This document shows positions 25,095 to 33,620 of a stretch of DNA of 52,074 nt, piece by piece. Each line of letters opens with the position of its first letter. Position 1 is the first letter of the stretch. Under the pieces are notes generated by a model, which was not told where the DNA came from, searched no databases, and worked only from the letters and a program-made list of their open reading frames with translations. The stretch spans positions 1 to 52,074 of the forward strand of contig CAISEW010000029.1 of the NCBI GenBank assembly GCA_903884455.1, written 5' to 3'. The stretch is from an uncultured Chloroflexota bacterium. GTDB taxonomy: Bacteria > Chloroflexota > Dehalococcoidia > GIF9 > AB-539-J10. A program made the position numbers and the translations under genes.

Positions 25095-26684
25095 TCATAT
25101 TTTGACTGTCCCGCCTTCGGTGGGCAGGATGATGTTTATCCCGCTGCCGCTCAGATTATCCACGTAGAATTCGGGCTTCTCGGAGTGCACCGGTATAAGC
25201 ATCTCCGGTTGAATCTCACGGGCAACTCGCAGCAGGTCGGGACCACAGGCATGTCCCGAGGCATGCAGCCCCTTCTCCTCCTCAGGTATTTCCCACTCGC
25301 CGTTCCTTTTTTCTACAGGGAGCCCAAATGCGCGTAATTGGAAGCGCTCCAGCCAGTGGTGCAGGCGCCGGAAGTCCATCTCCTGTTCCTCGTTGTGAGG
25401 TTCGCTCGAGCTAAAGACATACAGGCTACCGGCCCGGGGCTGTATGCTGGGCAGCTCATTCAAATCCCAGAAGCTGAAGCAGAGGATGAAATCACCCTGG
25501 TTAGAGGCAACGTCCTTAGCCAGGACAACCTTGCTGGAGTATTCCTCGTAGGTCTTTTTCAACCATTGGGCAGGGCTCTTACTGGCAGTTGTTTCTTGAT
25601 AGATGACAATGGCATCCTCCCGGGCAATGTCCGGTATCTCTGGCTCGAGAAGGCGCATGGTCTTTAAAAGGTAAGCGTCCCTGGGCAAAATAGCCAACTT
25701 CCTCTTTGTGTCTCTGGCAACCTGCAAAAACGTGAGCAAGCGGTCTACGTCTCTGGCAGGAAAATCGGCAATGACCAGGTCCCGGGCATCGTCGATAGCT
25801 TCGAAGGCATTTTCATAAACTTCCTGCTCGGCAACATTCGCCGCCCTGCCTACATTGGTGCCTTCCAGGATTAATGCCCTGGGGTGTAGCTGAGCTGCCT
25901 CACTCATAAATGACTCGGTGAGTTTACCTCGCTTGCCATGAAGCCGCAGGTCGCCGCTGTAAACCACCCAACCAGAGCTTGTCTCAATGCCCCAGGCACA
26001 GGCACCGGGAATGGAGTGGTCTACAGGGAAGCAACGCAGATTAAAGCTACATTTACCAATATCGTCCAACGGTTGTGAGGCAAGTTTCTTCTGTCGAGTG
26101 GCCCTTTCCCAAAAATTTCTGGCCTCCTCGCTCAGCCCCGACCTGCCAGCAACGCCAAAGCGACGTTGGTGGTCACCACTGCTGCTGGCAATGTAAGCCC
26201 CCTGTTTCCATCCCTTCAGACATTCCTCAACTCTGGGGGTAAAGTAGCATACCTGTTGGTCGAAATCTGCCTTTCCTGAGTCCTGTATTGCCTTGGCGAT
26301 AAAGGCTGTGGTCGCGGTGGCATATACCGGAATGTCTTCTCTCAGGAAGGATATGTGGCCGGAGTGGTCGAGATGGGCATGGGTTAACAGAATGCCATCT
26401 ATATCTTCAAGCTTGCGATAATGCTCGGCTCGGCGAAACTGCGGCCACAGGTTTCCTGTATCCAGGTCAGTGCGGTAAATGCCCTCAAGGTGGGGAAGCA
26501 GCCCCATTACTAACAGGTCGAGAAGTCCGGCTCCGGCTCGAGGCTTCAAATATTCTTCGTAAAAGGTTCGATATTTACTATAGGGATAGCCAAAGTCCAA
26601 GAAAAGCTTCCCTTTATCATCCTCCAGGAGGATTTTATTGCCCCCGATTTCCCTGACGCCGCCGTAGAACGCAAGCTTAACCAT
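25095..26684 (-). CDS. RNase J-like beta-CASP metallo-beta-lactamase-fold nuclease
   Basis: The MBL core starts MVKLAFYGGVREIGGNKILLE. LTHAHLDHSGH is the zinc motif, followed by FPVDHSIPGACAWGI, YSGDLRLHGKR and a beta-CASP insertion, then the closing HASGHACGPDLLRVA and IPVHSEKPE. These features indicate an RNA-processing nuclease of the RNase J or archaeal aRNase J/CPSF type. At about 530 residues it is close to RNase J but diverged. I place the start at the ATG at 26684. The frame continues 49 codons upstream only because it reads a dispersed repeat. It converges with the RCC1 gene and is divergent from truB. Confidence 0.85.
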   Translation of the reverse strand: MVKLAFYGGVREIGGNKILLEDDKGKLFLDFGYPYSKYRTFYEEYLKPRAGAGLLDLLVMGLLPHLEGIYRTDLDTGNLWPQFRRAEHYRKLEDIDGILLTHAHLDHSGHISFLREDIPVYATATTAFIAKAIQDSGKADFDQQVCYFTPRVEECLKGWKQGAYIASSSGDHQRRFGVAGRSGLSEEARNFWERATRQKKLASQPLDDIGKCSFNLRCFPVDHSIPGACAWGIETSSGWVVYSGDLRLHGKRGKLTESFMSEAAQLHPRALILEGTNVGRAANVAEQEVYENAFEAIDDARDLVIADFPARDVDRLLTFLQVARDTKRKLAILPRDAYLLKTMRLLEPEIPDIAREDAIVIYQETTASKSPAQWLKKTYEEYSSKVVLAKDVASNQGDFILCFSFWDLNELPSIQPRAGSLYVFSSSEPHNEEQEMDFRRLHHWLERFQLRAFGLPVEKRNGEWEIPEEEKGLHASGHACGPDLLRVAREIQPEMLIPVHSEKPEFYVDNLSGSGINIILPTEGGTVKI

Positions 26685-26700
26685 GCCGGTAGTGTACCAT

Positions 26701-26880
26701 AGAAAAAGGGGCAACTCTATTTCCCCCACCGTCATTGCCCCACCAAGATTGCTTCGGCACTGTCGTGCCTCGCAAAGACGGTAAGGAAAGGTGTCATTGC
26801 GAGCGAAGCGTGGCAATCTCATTGGCTCCACCTAGATTGCTTCGGCTGACTCCGCCAGCCTCGCAATGACAGGATCTAAA
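26701..26880. repeat. GTCATTGCGAG-type repeat, copy 3 (two units)
   Basis: The clearest copy: GTCATTGCGAGCGAAGCG near 26792 and GCCTCGCAATGAC ending near 26871, with CAATCTCATTGGCTCCAC shared with copy 1, preceded by a second decayed unit and the GGGGCAACTCTATTTCCCCC tail in inverse orientation. It separates the divergent RNase J-like and truB genes and has created a spurious N-terminal extension for the former. Confidence 0.8.
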
Positions 26881-26923
26881 ATGGGGAGTGCTAAGCTGCA
26901 GGTTTTCCAGTATACTTACGGGG

Positions 26924-27562
26924 ATGGACAAAATGTTCCTGGTGGACAAGCCTAAAGGGCTTACCTCCTCCCGGGTGGTAGAGCGGATAAAAAAGAAATT
27001 CAATGTGAAAGCTGGTCATACGGGGACCTTAGACCCCCTGGCTACGGGGCTTTTAGTTGTTCTCACAGGCAAGTTCACGAAAAACGCATCCTTGTTCCTT
27101 AAGCTGGACAAGGCTTACGAAGTTAAGGCTGTTCTCGGTATCGAGACAGACACCTTTGACTCTGAAGGAAGGGTTTTACGGCGAAACGATAACGAAGTAA
27201 CTAGAGAAGAATTGGAAAGGGTCGTGAAGGAATTTTATGGTGATATTTGGCAGACCCCTCCATCGTTTTCAGCTAAAAAAATGGCGGGCCAGAAAGCTTA
27301 TCAACTAGCCAGAAAAGGCATCCGCGTAGACATACCACCTAAAAAGGTCAGCATTTATTCCCTGGAACTCAAGGAGTTCCAGTTTCCCTATTTCACCATC
27401 GCTTGCGAGGTGTCTTCGGGATTTTACGTTAGAAGCCTTGCTCATGATATCGGAGAGAAACTCGGGGTGGGCGCTACTGTAGTGGAAGTTCGCCGCACTA
27501 GAGTGGGCCCTTATCACGTGGAAGAGGCTAAAGGATTAGAGGAGATCCTGGGCTACAAGTAG
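26924..27562 (+). CDS. truB: tRNA pseudouridine-55 synthase
   Basis: TruB makes pseudouridine 55 in the T loop of tRNAs. GHTGTLDPLATGLL holds the catalytic Asp. MFLVDKPKGLTSSRVV at the start, KAYEVKAVLGIETDTFDSEG and SGFYVRSLAHDIGEKLG are diagnostic. I use the ATG at 26924 (MDKMFLVDKPKG). Twelve further open codons upstream lie at the edge of the repeat. At about 212 residues it is short and has no C-terminal PUA-like domain. A small stem-loop (GAAAAGC-TTT-GCTTTTC, 27561-27577) follows the stop. Confidence 0.95.
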   Translation: MDKMFLVDKPKGLTSSRVVERIKKKFNVKAGHTGTLDPLATGLLVVLTGKFTKNASLFLKLDKAYEVKAVLGIETDTFDSEGRVLRRNDNEVTREELERVVKEFYGDIWQTPPSFSAKKMAGQKAYQLARKGIRVDIPPKKVSIYSLELKEFQFPYFTIACEVSSGFYVRSLAHDIGEKLGVGATVVEVRRTRVGPYHVEEAKGLEEILGYK

Positions 27563-27682
27563 AAAAGCTTTGCTTTTCAGCGACAATAGCAACCTCAGGC
27601 AAATTTTCACGCTGAAAAGTGTAGATTCTGTATTATTTCTCCATTGATTGGGTTATAGTCCCCATGATACAATATACAAAGA

Positions 27683-28720
27683 GTGGCTACTGAGAAAGAG
27701 AAAGCAGTCGAATTGGCCATTGAGCAAATCGAGAGGCAATATGGCAAAGGTTCGATTATGAAGTTAGGCGAAGTTCCAGCCAGAGTAGCTGGAGATGCCA
27801 TTCCCACCGGGGCATTGGCTCTTGATTTGGCTTTAGGAATAGGTGGCATACCCAGAGGGCGAGTTACCGAGATATTTGGTTCTGAGGCTTCAGGTAAAAC
27901 TACACTCGCCCAGCATATAATCGCTGAAGCTCAAAAAACCGGCGGCATTGCTGCATATATTGATGTTGAGCATGCCTTGGACCCTAGATATGCCGCTAAC
28001 TGCGGTGTCAACCTGCGCGATTTACTTATCTCCCAACCTGACACCGGCGAGCAAGCTCTGGAAATTACGGAAACCCTGGTGAGAAGCGGTGGTGTAGATG
28101 TAGTAATCATAGATAGCGTAGCTGCCTTAGCGCCCAGAGCTGAGATAGAAGGCGAGATGGGCGATGCCCATGTTGGTTTGCAGGCACGATTGATGTCCCA
28201 GGCACTGAGAAAATTGAGTGCTGCTATCAGTAAGTCTAAAACAGCGGTTATTTTTATTAACCAGTTGCGAGAAAAGGTGGGCATTGTTTTCGGTAATCCT
28301 GAGGTAACTCCCGGGGGCAGGGCGCTTAAGTTCTATAGTTCGGTGAGGATAGATTTGAGGCGTGGTGAATCCATCAAGCAGGGCACAGAAATGGTCGGCG
28401 CAAGGGTAAAGGCCAGGGTGGTTAAGAATAAGGTAGCTCCTCCCTTTCGCACCGCTGAATTTGATATTATGTTTAATCATGGGATAAGCAAAGAGGGAAA
28501 TCTGGTTGACCTTGGGGTGGCAACAGGCTTGATAAAGAAAGCTGGTGCTTTCTTTACTTACGGTGATACGAAGTTGGGGCAGGGCAGGGAAAATGCCAAG
28601 GATTACCTGAGGCAACACTCCGAACTAGCTTCAAAACTAGAAAGCGCAATAAGAGCTTCAACAGCTGTTCCCAGCATCTCTCTCGGAGAAGGTCCAGAAA
28701 CCTTCCCGCAAGAAGCTTGA
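27683..28720 (+). CDS. recA: Recombinase RecA
   Basis: A 345-residue RecA with Walker [14 protein letters not shown], Walker [11 protein letters not shown], the MAW motif and loop [21 protein letters not shown], and an acidic-poor C terminus. It drives strand exchange and LexA/SOS activation. The start is GTG at 27683 and the SD is weak (ACAAAGA), so a non-SD element may matter. recX follows 21 nt downstream, so they are co-transcribed. I see no obvious LexA box in the 120-nt leader. Confidence 0.98.
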   Translation: MATEKEKAVELAIEQIERQYGKGSIMKLGEVPARVAGDAIPTGALALDLALGIGGIPRGRVTEIFGSEASGKTTLAQHIIAEAQKTGGIAAYIDVEHALDPRYAANCGVNLRDLLISQPDTGEQALEITETLVRSGGVDVVIIDSVAALAPRAEIEGEMGDAHVGLQARLMSQALRKLSAAISKSKTAVIFINQLREKVGIVFGNPEVTPGGRALKFYSSVRIDLRRGESIKQGTEMVGARVKARVVKNKVAPPFRTAEFDIMFNHGISKEGNLVDLGVATGLIKKAGAFFTYGDTKLGQGRENAKDYLRQHSELASKLESAIRASTAVPSISLGEGPETFPQEA

Positions 28721-28741
28721 TTTAATTCGGAAAGAATCCAG

Positions 28742-29215
28742 TTGACAGATAGTAATTCCTTGCAGGATTGCCTTGATGCAGCCTACTACTATCTCAGTTA
28801 TCGCCCGCGCAGCGAAGGGGAAATCAGGCAGTGGCTTCACAAACGCGGTTTTGCTAATGAAGTGGCAGAGAAAACAATTGCCAAACTCAGGGAGCAAAAC
28901 TTGAGCGATGATTTTACCTTCGCCCAATTCTGGAAGGATAACCGCCTATCCTTCAGGCCTAAGAGCAAAAGATTGATAAAAAAAGAATTAAGAGATAAAA
29001 AAGTAGCTGCAGAAATCATTGAGCAGGTGACCCAGGATATAGATGACGAAGAGATAGCTTACAAGCTAGGCTCGAGCCGGATGTCGGCCCTTGCCCATTT
29101 AGATTATCCGGACTTTTACCGACGCCTATCCAGTTATCTTACTTACCGGGGTTTTAATTACGAAGTCATAAAGCATACCGCGGCTCTTCTCTGGCAGGAA
29201 AAGGAAGAACGCTAA
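28742..29215 (+). CDS. recX: Regulatory protein RecX
   Basis: 157 residues of three-helix tandem repeats: AYYYLSYRPRSEGEIRQWL, then YRRLSSYLTYRGFNYEVI near the end. RecX binds in the RecA filament groove and limits its activity. It starts with TTG at 28742, 21 nt after recA, the usual order. The last gene before the tRNA-Ile insertion site. Confidence 0.92.
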   Translation: MTDSNSLQDCLDAAYYYLSYRPRSEGEIRQWLHKRGFANEVAEKTIAKLREQNLSDDFTFAQFWKDNRLSFRPKSKRLIKKELRDKKVAAEIIEQVTQDIDDEEIAYKLGSSRMSALAHLDYPDFYRRLSSYLTYRGFNYEVIKHTAALLWQEKEER

Positions 29216-29262
29216 GATAATAGGCTGGGGAGAGTTAAGCCGAGGCGAATTCCCCCCTTAGC

Positions 29263-29291
29263 TTGACAGCCACTCCCACAAAAGCTATATT
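29263..29291 (+). promoter_or_regulatory. Promoter for tRNA-Ile
   Basis: TTGACA (29263-29268), 17-nt spacer, TATATT (29286-29291). The tRNA begins 12 nt later. The same architecture occurs at the two other tRNA genes. Confidence 0.8.
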
Positions 29292-29302
29292 TTGCCTGCC
29301 GA

Positions 29303-29379
29303 GGGCCATTAGCTCAGTTGGTTAGAGCACGGTCCTGATAAGACCGGGGTCTGTGGTTCGAGTCCACAATGGCCCACCA
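29303..29379 (+). tRNA. tRNA-Ile (GAT), integration target
   Basis: Acceptor GGGCCAT pairs with ATGGCCC (29369-29375). The anticodon arm is CGGTC-CTGATAA-GACCG with anticodon GAT, the T arm TGTGG-TTCGAGT-CCACA, and the discriminator A plus encoded CCA follow at 29376-29379. The serine recombinase gene on the other strand terminates inside it, marking it as the attachment site of the accessory DNA to the right. Confidence 0.95.
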
Positions 29380-30911
29380 TAGCGTACAATATCAAGAACC
29401 GGGCTCTTTTCGTTGCTGAGCTTGGGCAGCGACATAGGTAATCTGTAGTTCACCAACACGTGCTCTCCAGTCACTCTTACCTCATTTATGAAACTGCGAA
29501 CGAAAACTTTCTTCTCCACCAAGGACCCCTCTTGTAGCAGTTCTTTGAAGTCTGCTGCGCATTTGGCCACTTCTTGCTGAGTGGCCACCTCTGCTTTTTC
29601 GCCGGTCAGGAGCATGTGTAGTTCGCCTTTTCGTCCCTGGAGTTTATCCTGACGTTCCTTCAGTTCTCGAATCCGTGGAGCCAGGAGATCGATTGATATT
29701 TTCCCAGTTTCCAAAGCATCGTAGAGCCGAACCAGTCGAGCAGCAACATCAGTAATCGCACTGTCGATTGTCTGGATTTCGGTCTCGTAGACAGCTACGT
29801 CCCGATTCAACTCTTCCGTGACCATTTTTGCCAGTCGGATTAAATTCGCTGGGGTGAGTACATGATCCCGAATCTTTTCAATGACCAACTCCTCCAGTTT
29901 TCTGGCGTTGAGGTACCGAGAAGGACATGACTGCGCTCCTTTTCGAATTAACGTACCGCATACATAATAGGCAAACCTGCCGCTTTTCGCCTCAGCCCCG
30001 ATTAGAGCTTTGCCACAGTGTCCACAGCGCGCAATCCCACTTAGAAGGTACCGGCTCGATATTCTTTGAGGGTGTACCCTAGCGAAAGACCGCCCTCTCA
30101 GAAGACTCTGTACTCGCCGAAATGTTTCCCCGTCAACTATAGCAGGGCAGGCATTATCTGCGCGGACTGGTGGCAAACCCCGCTTGCTATTCTGCCCCCA
30201 AATCATGGTCCCGGTATAAATCTCATTGCTAAGTATCTTATGAACAGTGGTTTTGCCCCAGGTGTTTCCTTTCGGACCGGCAACGCCTTTCGAGTTTAAT
30301 CCCTTCACAATTTCAATAAGCCCTTTGCCATTTATCACCTCTTCGAAGATCGAGGCTACAACCCGGGACTGGAATTCGTCGATATCCAGCTTCGCGCGTT
30401 CCTTCCCACCATCACTTACCTTGATTTTACGGTAACCGTACGGGGGGTGGCAATGGAGATAGAATCCACGAGCGGCGCTTTCTCTCATGCCCCTTGTTAC
30501 TTCTTCGCCCAGGTTCTCGGAGTAGAACTCATCCATACACTCGATTATAGACTGCATGAATCTGCCCATAGCGGTGTCCTCAACCGGTTCGGTAATAGAA
30601 ATGAGCTGGACGCCGCTCTTTTTGAGGAGTGCCTTGTACACTATGGAGTCTTCCCGGCTGCGCGCAAAACGTGAATACTTATAAATCAGTATCAAATCAA
30701 ACGGTTTATCACTATGCCTCGCCATTGCTATCATCTGTCGAAACTGCGGTCGATAAGGAGTACGCCCGCTCTCAGCTTCATCAATGAATTCCCGCACTAC
30801 CACATGACCATTTCTGGCGGCATATTCTCGCAGTGCCTTGAGCTGCGCTGCAACCGACAGATCCACGTCCTGCCGGTCTGAAGATACCCTTACGTAAAAT
30901 GCAGTTCTCAT
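29322..30911 (-). CDS. Large serine recombinase (integrase/resolvase family)
   Basis: From the ATG at 30911 (GGAGG about 8 nt upstream): a resolvase catalytic domain with AFYVRVSSDRQ (nucleophile Ser10), IYKYSRFARSREDS and MQSIIECMDEFYSENL; a recombinase domain with PPYGYRK and TVHKILSNEIYTG; a zinc ribbon with RCGHCGKAL and YYVCG; then a coiled coil (about 370-460). This is the phiC31/TP901-like class that integrates DNA directionally at att sites. The stop TAA lies in the tRNA-Ile D region, so about 18 C-terminal residues (ending WTRTTDPGLIRTVL) are antisense tRNA sequence. The frame continues 18 codons upstream of 30911, but these lack an SD. Confidence 0.93.
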   Translation of the reverse strand: MRTAFYVRVSSDRQDVDLSVAAQLKALREYAARNGHVVVREFIDEAESGRTPYRPQFRQMIAMARHSDKPFDLILIYKYSRFARSREDSIVYKALLKKSGVQLISITEPVEDTAMGRFMQSIIECMDEFYSENLGEEVTRGMRESAARGFYLHCHPPYGYRKIKVSDGGKERAKLDIDEFQSRVVASIFEEVINGKGLIEIVKGLNSKGVAGPKGNTWGKTTVHKILSNEIYTGTMIWGQNSKRGLPPVRADNACPAIVDGETFRRVQSLLRGRSFARVHPQRISSRYLLSGIARCGHCGKALIGAEAKSGRFAYYVCGTLIRKGAQSCPSRYLNARKLEELVIEKIRDHVLTPANLIRLAKMVTEELNRDVAVYETEIQTIDSAITDVAARLVRLYDALETGKISIDLLAPRIRELKERQDKLQGRKGELHMLLTGEKAEVATQQEVAKCAADFKELLQEGSLVEKKVFVRSFINEVRVTGEHVLVNYRLPMSLPKLSNEKSPVLDIVRYGGPLWTRTTDPGLIRTVL

Positions 30912-30934
30912 GCTGTTATCCTCCTTCTTTAGCT

Positions 30935-31837
30935 CTACATGCCCAAGCGACGGCAAATTTCGCACTGGCCTGGCACCAACCCCAGGAGCCTGATGTCTTC
31001 GACTACATGTCTGGCCTTCGTAGTAATTTGCTCAAGCGCCTGATAAGTCTCCACCACAGCTTTGGCTTCGGCTGACTTTCCCAAGTTTTTTAGAGCATCG
31101 AGCAGATGTTGCCTTGTCGCTTGTTCACTGCCGGGTGCTACAGCTAGAATCGATCCACTCCCGAAAACCACATCCCCATTGTGGGTGTTCACAGTAATAG
31201 CGGCTTCCATCTTCTTGATGATATCTTTTTGGGCCCTCTCGACGGGCGCAGCAAAAGCCACGTCAATGGCGGCCTTGTAAACCAGCGCGCCAGCAGTATA
31301 GGAACACACGAACGGCGAGGGGCCGTCACCATCGATCACCTTGTGGCTGGTCTTCTCCTCCAATAACGTTACTGTTTTGCGCTGCAATGCTAGCTTGGCA
31401 ACCAGATGATTGGTTCTGGCTTTCTTCCATTGAGTCAGCACCCTCCAGACCTTGTCTCGCCTCAGATGTTCTTTCACTAGACGTCGCATGGTGCTATCTT
31501 CATCATTTTCCAGCTTTATCTGTTCACCGGCATCATCCAAAATAGAGTTGTTCCCACGGTTCCAAGAGAGCACGGTGAAATCTCTCTCAGGGACGACCAA
31601 ACTGGTCTTGATTCGGTCAATTTCTTCGAGCAGTCCGTCCTGATGGTTGTGCAGTGCGTCTTTGACCAACTCTATTCTGGCGACCGCCACATCCCGTTTC
31701 AGACGGGCCTCATTGATGGCATTCTTGACCGTTCTCACGTCACATTTAGCCCGATTGGCAATCCACTTCTCAGACTTTCCTCCATCATAGAGCTCTAGCC
31801 ACTCTTTCTTCTTTGCATCGTCAAATTTTCTTGGCAT
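30935..31837 (-). CDS. HTH-containing accessory-element protein, unknown function
   Basis: I start at the ATG at 31837, with GGAGG 5 nt upstream. The open frame beyond it is not supported. Residues about 10-45 (WLELYDGGKSEKWIANRAKCDVRTVKNAINEARLK) hold a predicted helix-turn-helix. The middle is helical and charged. Near 205-250 a beta-rich stretch (TVNTHNGDVVFGSGSILAVAPG) appears, and the end has CEICRRLG. The stop is only about 23 nt before the recombinase start, so both are one transcript. It might be a recombination directionality factor or a transcription regulator, but nothing proves either. Confidence 0.65.
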   Translation of the reverse strand: MPRKFDDAKKKEWLELYDGGKSEKWIANRAKCDVRTVKNAINEARLKRDVAVARIELVKDALHNHQDGLLEEIDRIKTSLVVPERDFTVLSWNRGNNSILDDAGEQIKLENDEDSTMRRLVKEHLRRDKVWRVLTQWKKARTNHLVAKLALQRKTVTLLEEKTSHKVIDGDGPSPFVCSYTAGALVYKAAIDVAFAAPVERAQKDIIKKMEAAITVNTHNGDVVFGSGSILAVAPGSEQATRQHLLDALKNLGKSAEAKAVVETYQALEQITTKARHVVEDIRLLGLVPGQCEICRRLGM

Positions 31838-31982
31838 AAAAACCTCCGCTGTGTTTTTATCACTTTGTCTCGACTGATGACTGTATTTTACCGCATCTAT
31901 GCGCAACTTGTCAACACCATGTGCAGCATAGTGACGTTTGGACAGATATTTTGGCTCGTGGTACGCTGGTTTCATCAAGCAG

Positions 31983-32186
31983 ATGAAAATGAAGGCCGCC
32001 GACCAGTCAATCCCTCCCATGGACCCTCAGTCAGGCGAGGATCTGGAGGAACAAGGTCTACGCATCCTGGCGAGGTTCATCGCCCGTAAACTGGCGAAGT
32101 CACGCAGAGATGAGCATGCCAGAGCGTATGAGCAGAGTGAGGATGGTTCGTCGGCCTCGCCGAGTACGGATGAAAACATATCTTGA
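31983..32186 (+). CDS. Small acidic protein with LxILARFIA motif
   Basis: About 67 residues from the ATG at 31983. Residues about 20-35 (LEEQGLRILARFIARKL) resemble LEEGLTILARIIAKAIL in the excisionase-like protein at 44951, suggesting a shared interaction helix. The last 25 residues are Ser/Glu-rich and disordered. It overlaps the start of the tyrosine recombinase gene by 77 nt in another frame, as coupled phage genes often do. No convincing SD, so moderate confidence. Confidence 0.45.
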   Translation: MKMKAADQSIPPMDPQSGEDLEEQGLRILARFIARKLAKSRRDEHARAYEQSEDGSSASPSTDENIS

Positions 32187-32859
32187 ACCAAGCGAAATAA
32201 GCCTGCTCGAGAACGCGACCTCCAATACGCGGGATAGACTGCTTATCAGAGTACTCTTTCATCTCGGTTGCCGTATCAGTGAGGCGCTGGCTTTGGTGAT
32301 TGAAGATATAGACTTCGGCCGGCGTACGGTTACGATTCAACATCTCAAGGCCAGTCTAAAGCTATCCTGCACCGTCTGTGGACAGAGACTTGGCCGAAGC
32401 CATCTGTTCTGCCCCAGGTGCGGGACCAAGGTTGAGAAGGCTGAAGCGGAGCGCCAGGAACGTCGTCGCCAAAGGGTCCTGCCACTCGATAGTGACACTC
32501 TGCGGATGCTCAGCGAATATGTCCGGCGTGGCGGTCCGGTTCTTCGAGATGGCAGGAGGTTGGTCTTCGGCATTAACCGGCACCGAGCTTGGCAGATTGT
32601 CAGAGAAGCTGCCGATAGAGCAAACCTGCCAAAGTTGATCAACCCGGAAACTGGAAGAATCCACAATGTAAGCCCTCACAAGCTCAGGGATGCTTTTGCC
32701 GTCTGTGCAGTTAAGACGGATGATTCAGGAGACGGTCTCAGGCTCCTACAGCAACACCTGGGACATGCCAGCTTTAATACTACGGCTAAGTATAGGAAGG
32801 TCTCTGGGGAAGAGCACAAGGAATGGTATCAAAAGTTGTGGGAGAAGGAAATAGCTTGA
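32110..32859 (+). CDS. Tyrosine recombinase with zinc ribbon inserted at the catalytic-Lys hairpin
   Basis: Catalytic set: Arg55 (LGCRISEAL), His190-xx-Arg193 (SPHKLRDAF), His216/His219 in QQHLGHASFNTT and the nucleophile Tyr228 (AKYRKV). Between the beta strand IQHLKAS (Lys80) and RVLPL, where the short Lys hairpin normally sits, there are about 40 extra residues with CTVC (87-90) and CPRC (101-104), a complete four-Cys zinc ribbon. There is no full N-terminal core-binding domain (only about 25 basic residues before the catalytic part). It may bind DNA with the ribbon instead. Second recombinase of this element. Role unknown (resolution, cassette movement or excision). Confidence 0.8.
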   Translation: MSMPERMSRVRMVRRPRRVRMKTYLEPSEISLLENATSNTRDRLLIRVLFHLGCRISEALALVIEDIDFGRRTVTIQHLKASLKLSCTVCGQRLGRSHLFCPRCGTKVEKAEAERQERRRQRVLPLDSDTLRMLSEYVRRGGPVLRDGRRLVFGINRHRAWQIVREAADRANLPKLINPETGRIHNVSPHKLRDAFAVCAVKTDDSGDGLRLLQQHLGHASFNTTAKYRKVSGEEHKEWYQKLWEKEIA

Positions 32860-32889
32860 CTATCTTGCCTAACCTAGAGGAGATGGGCA

Positions 32890-33396
32890 GTGGTTGAACC
32901 ACTCAGGCCTGCTAGAGGTGGTTTTCTGCGTCCCTTTGGCTGCGGCTGGTTCATTCGGGAATTTCTCATGGGTCATGGACCAAACGGTTCACCAGAGATA
33001 GACCCAAGTGTTGGTGCGCCTCAGTCCGACATCTGCTATCACTACAAGAATGCTCTTCTTAAGGCGATTGCCACGGATAGAGCTACAAGACAGGAAGAAA
33101 AACAAGCTAAGCGTGAGAAGCGTCCCATATCTCCCGACAGAATAGAAAAACTTGCCGTACGATACCTGCTTCAAACACCCTACAAGTCCAGTAGTTGCCG
33201 CTATCACTCTTTTGTTGTTTACTTCTCCAACCTCCAGAGGCTCGGCTGGGTAGAAGAAAGCGGCAAGGAAGAGCGCTCAACCTTTCAGGACAATTATCCC
33301 CGAGGCTATCCCCGCAGGTTCTTCCGCCTTACTGAGGCTGGCAGAGCTGCCTCTGAGAGCGCTTGGGCAAACCCCCTTGCTGCCTTCTATAGGTAG
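32890..33396 (+). CDS. Element protein with possible winged-helix C-terminal part
   Basis: GTG start at 32890 with GAGGAG about 7 nt before it. An ATG at 32968 is the alternative. Residues about 95-155 (EKLAVRYLLQT...YFSNLQRLGWVEESG...RRFFRLTEAGRAA) have the helix-helix-wing pattern of a winged-helix domain like those of MarR/PadR or phage proteins. The first 40 residues are Gly/Pro-rich. It lies 30 nt after the tyrosine recombinase, same strand. Confidence 0.55.
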   Translation: MVEPLRPARGGFLRPFGCGWFIREFLMGHGPNGSPEIDPSVGAPQSDICYHYKNALLKAIATDRATRQEEKQAKREKRPISPDRIEKLAVRYLLQTPYKSSSCRYHSFVVYFSNLQRLGWVEESGKEERSTFQDNYPRGYPRRFFRLTEAGRAASESAWANPLAAFYR

Positions 33397-33491
33397 CGTC
33401 CTATGTCGGTGACCGCACAGCAGTAATGGTTTTCATTCCTTCGTGAAATCACCAAAAAACCACCGCTTTGAAGCTCTTCACGAAAATATAG

Positions 33492-33526
33492 GTTCATTCT
33501 TTTAATGAACAAAATGTCCTTTTGTT
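33492..33526. promoter_or_regulatory. Two overlapping 7-bp inverted repeats with 5-nt spacers
   Basis: GTTCATT-CTTTT-AATGAAC (33492-33510) shares its last three bases with AACAAAA-TGTCC-TTTTGTT (33508-33526). The second motif recurs at 49005-49023 and, with one mismatch, at 51770-51788. It lies in the 224-nt gap before the sigma-like gene. Operator or recombinase core site are both possible. Confidence 0.5.
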
Positions 33527-33620
33527 GGACAATAGATACTGAATAGATTGCACCTTAACAATTGAATATAGATTGGCAATCCTGATATGTGGCTAAGTAT
33601 CAAAATTGGAGGATTAGACA

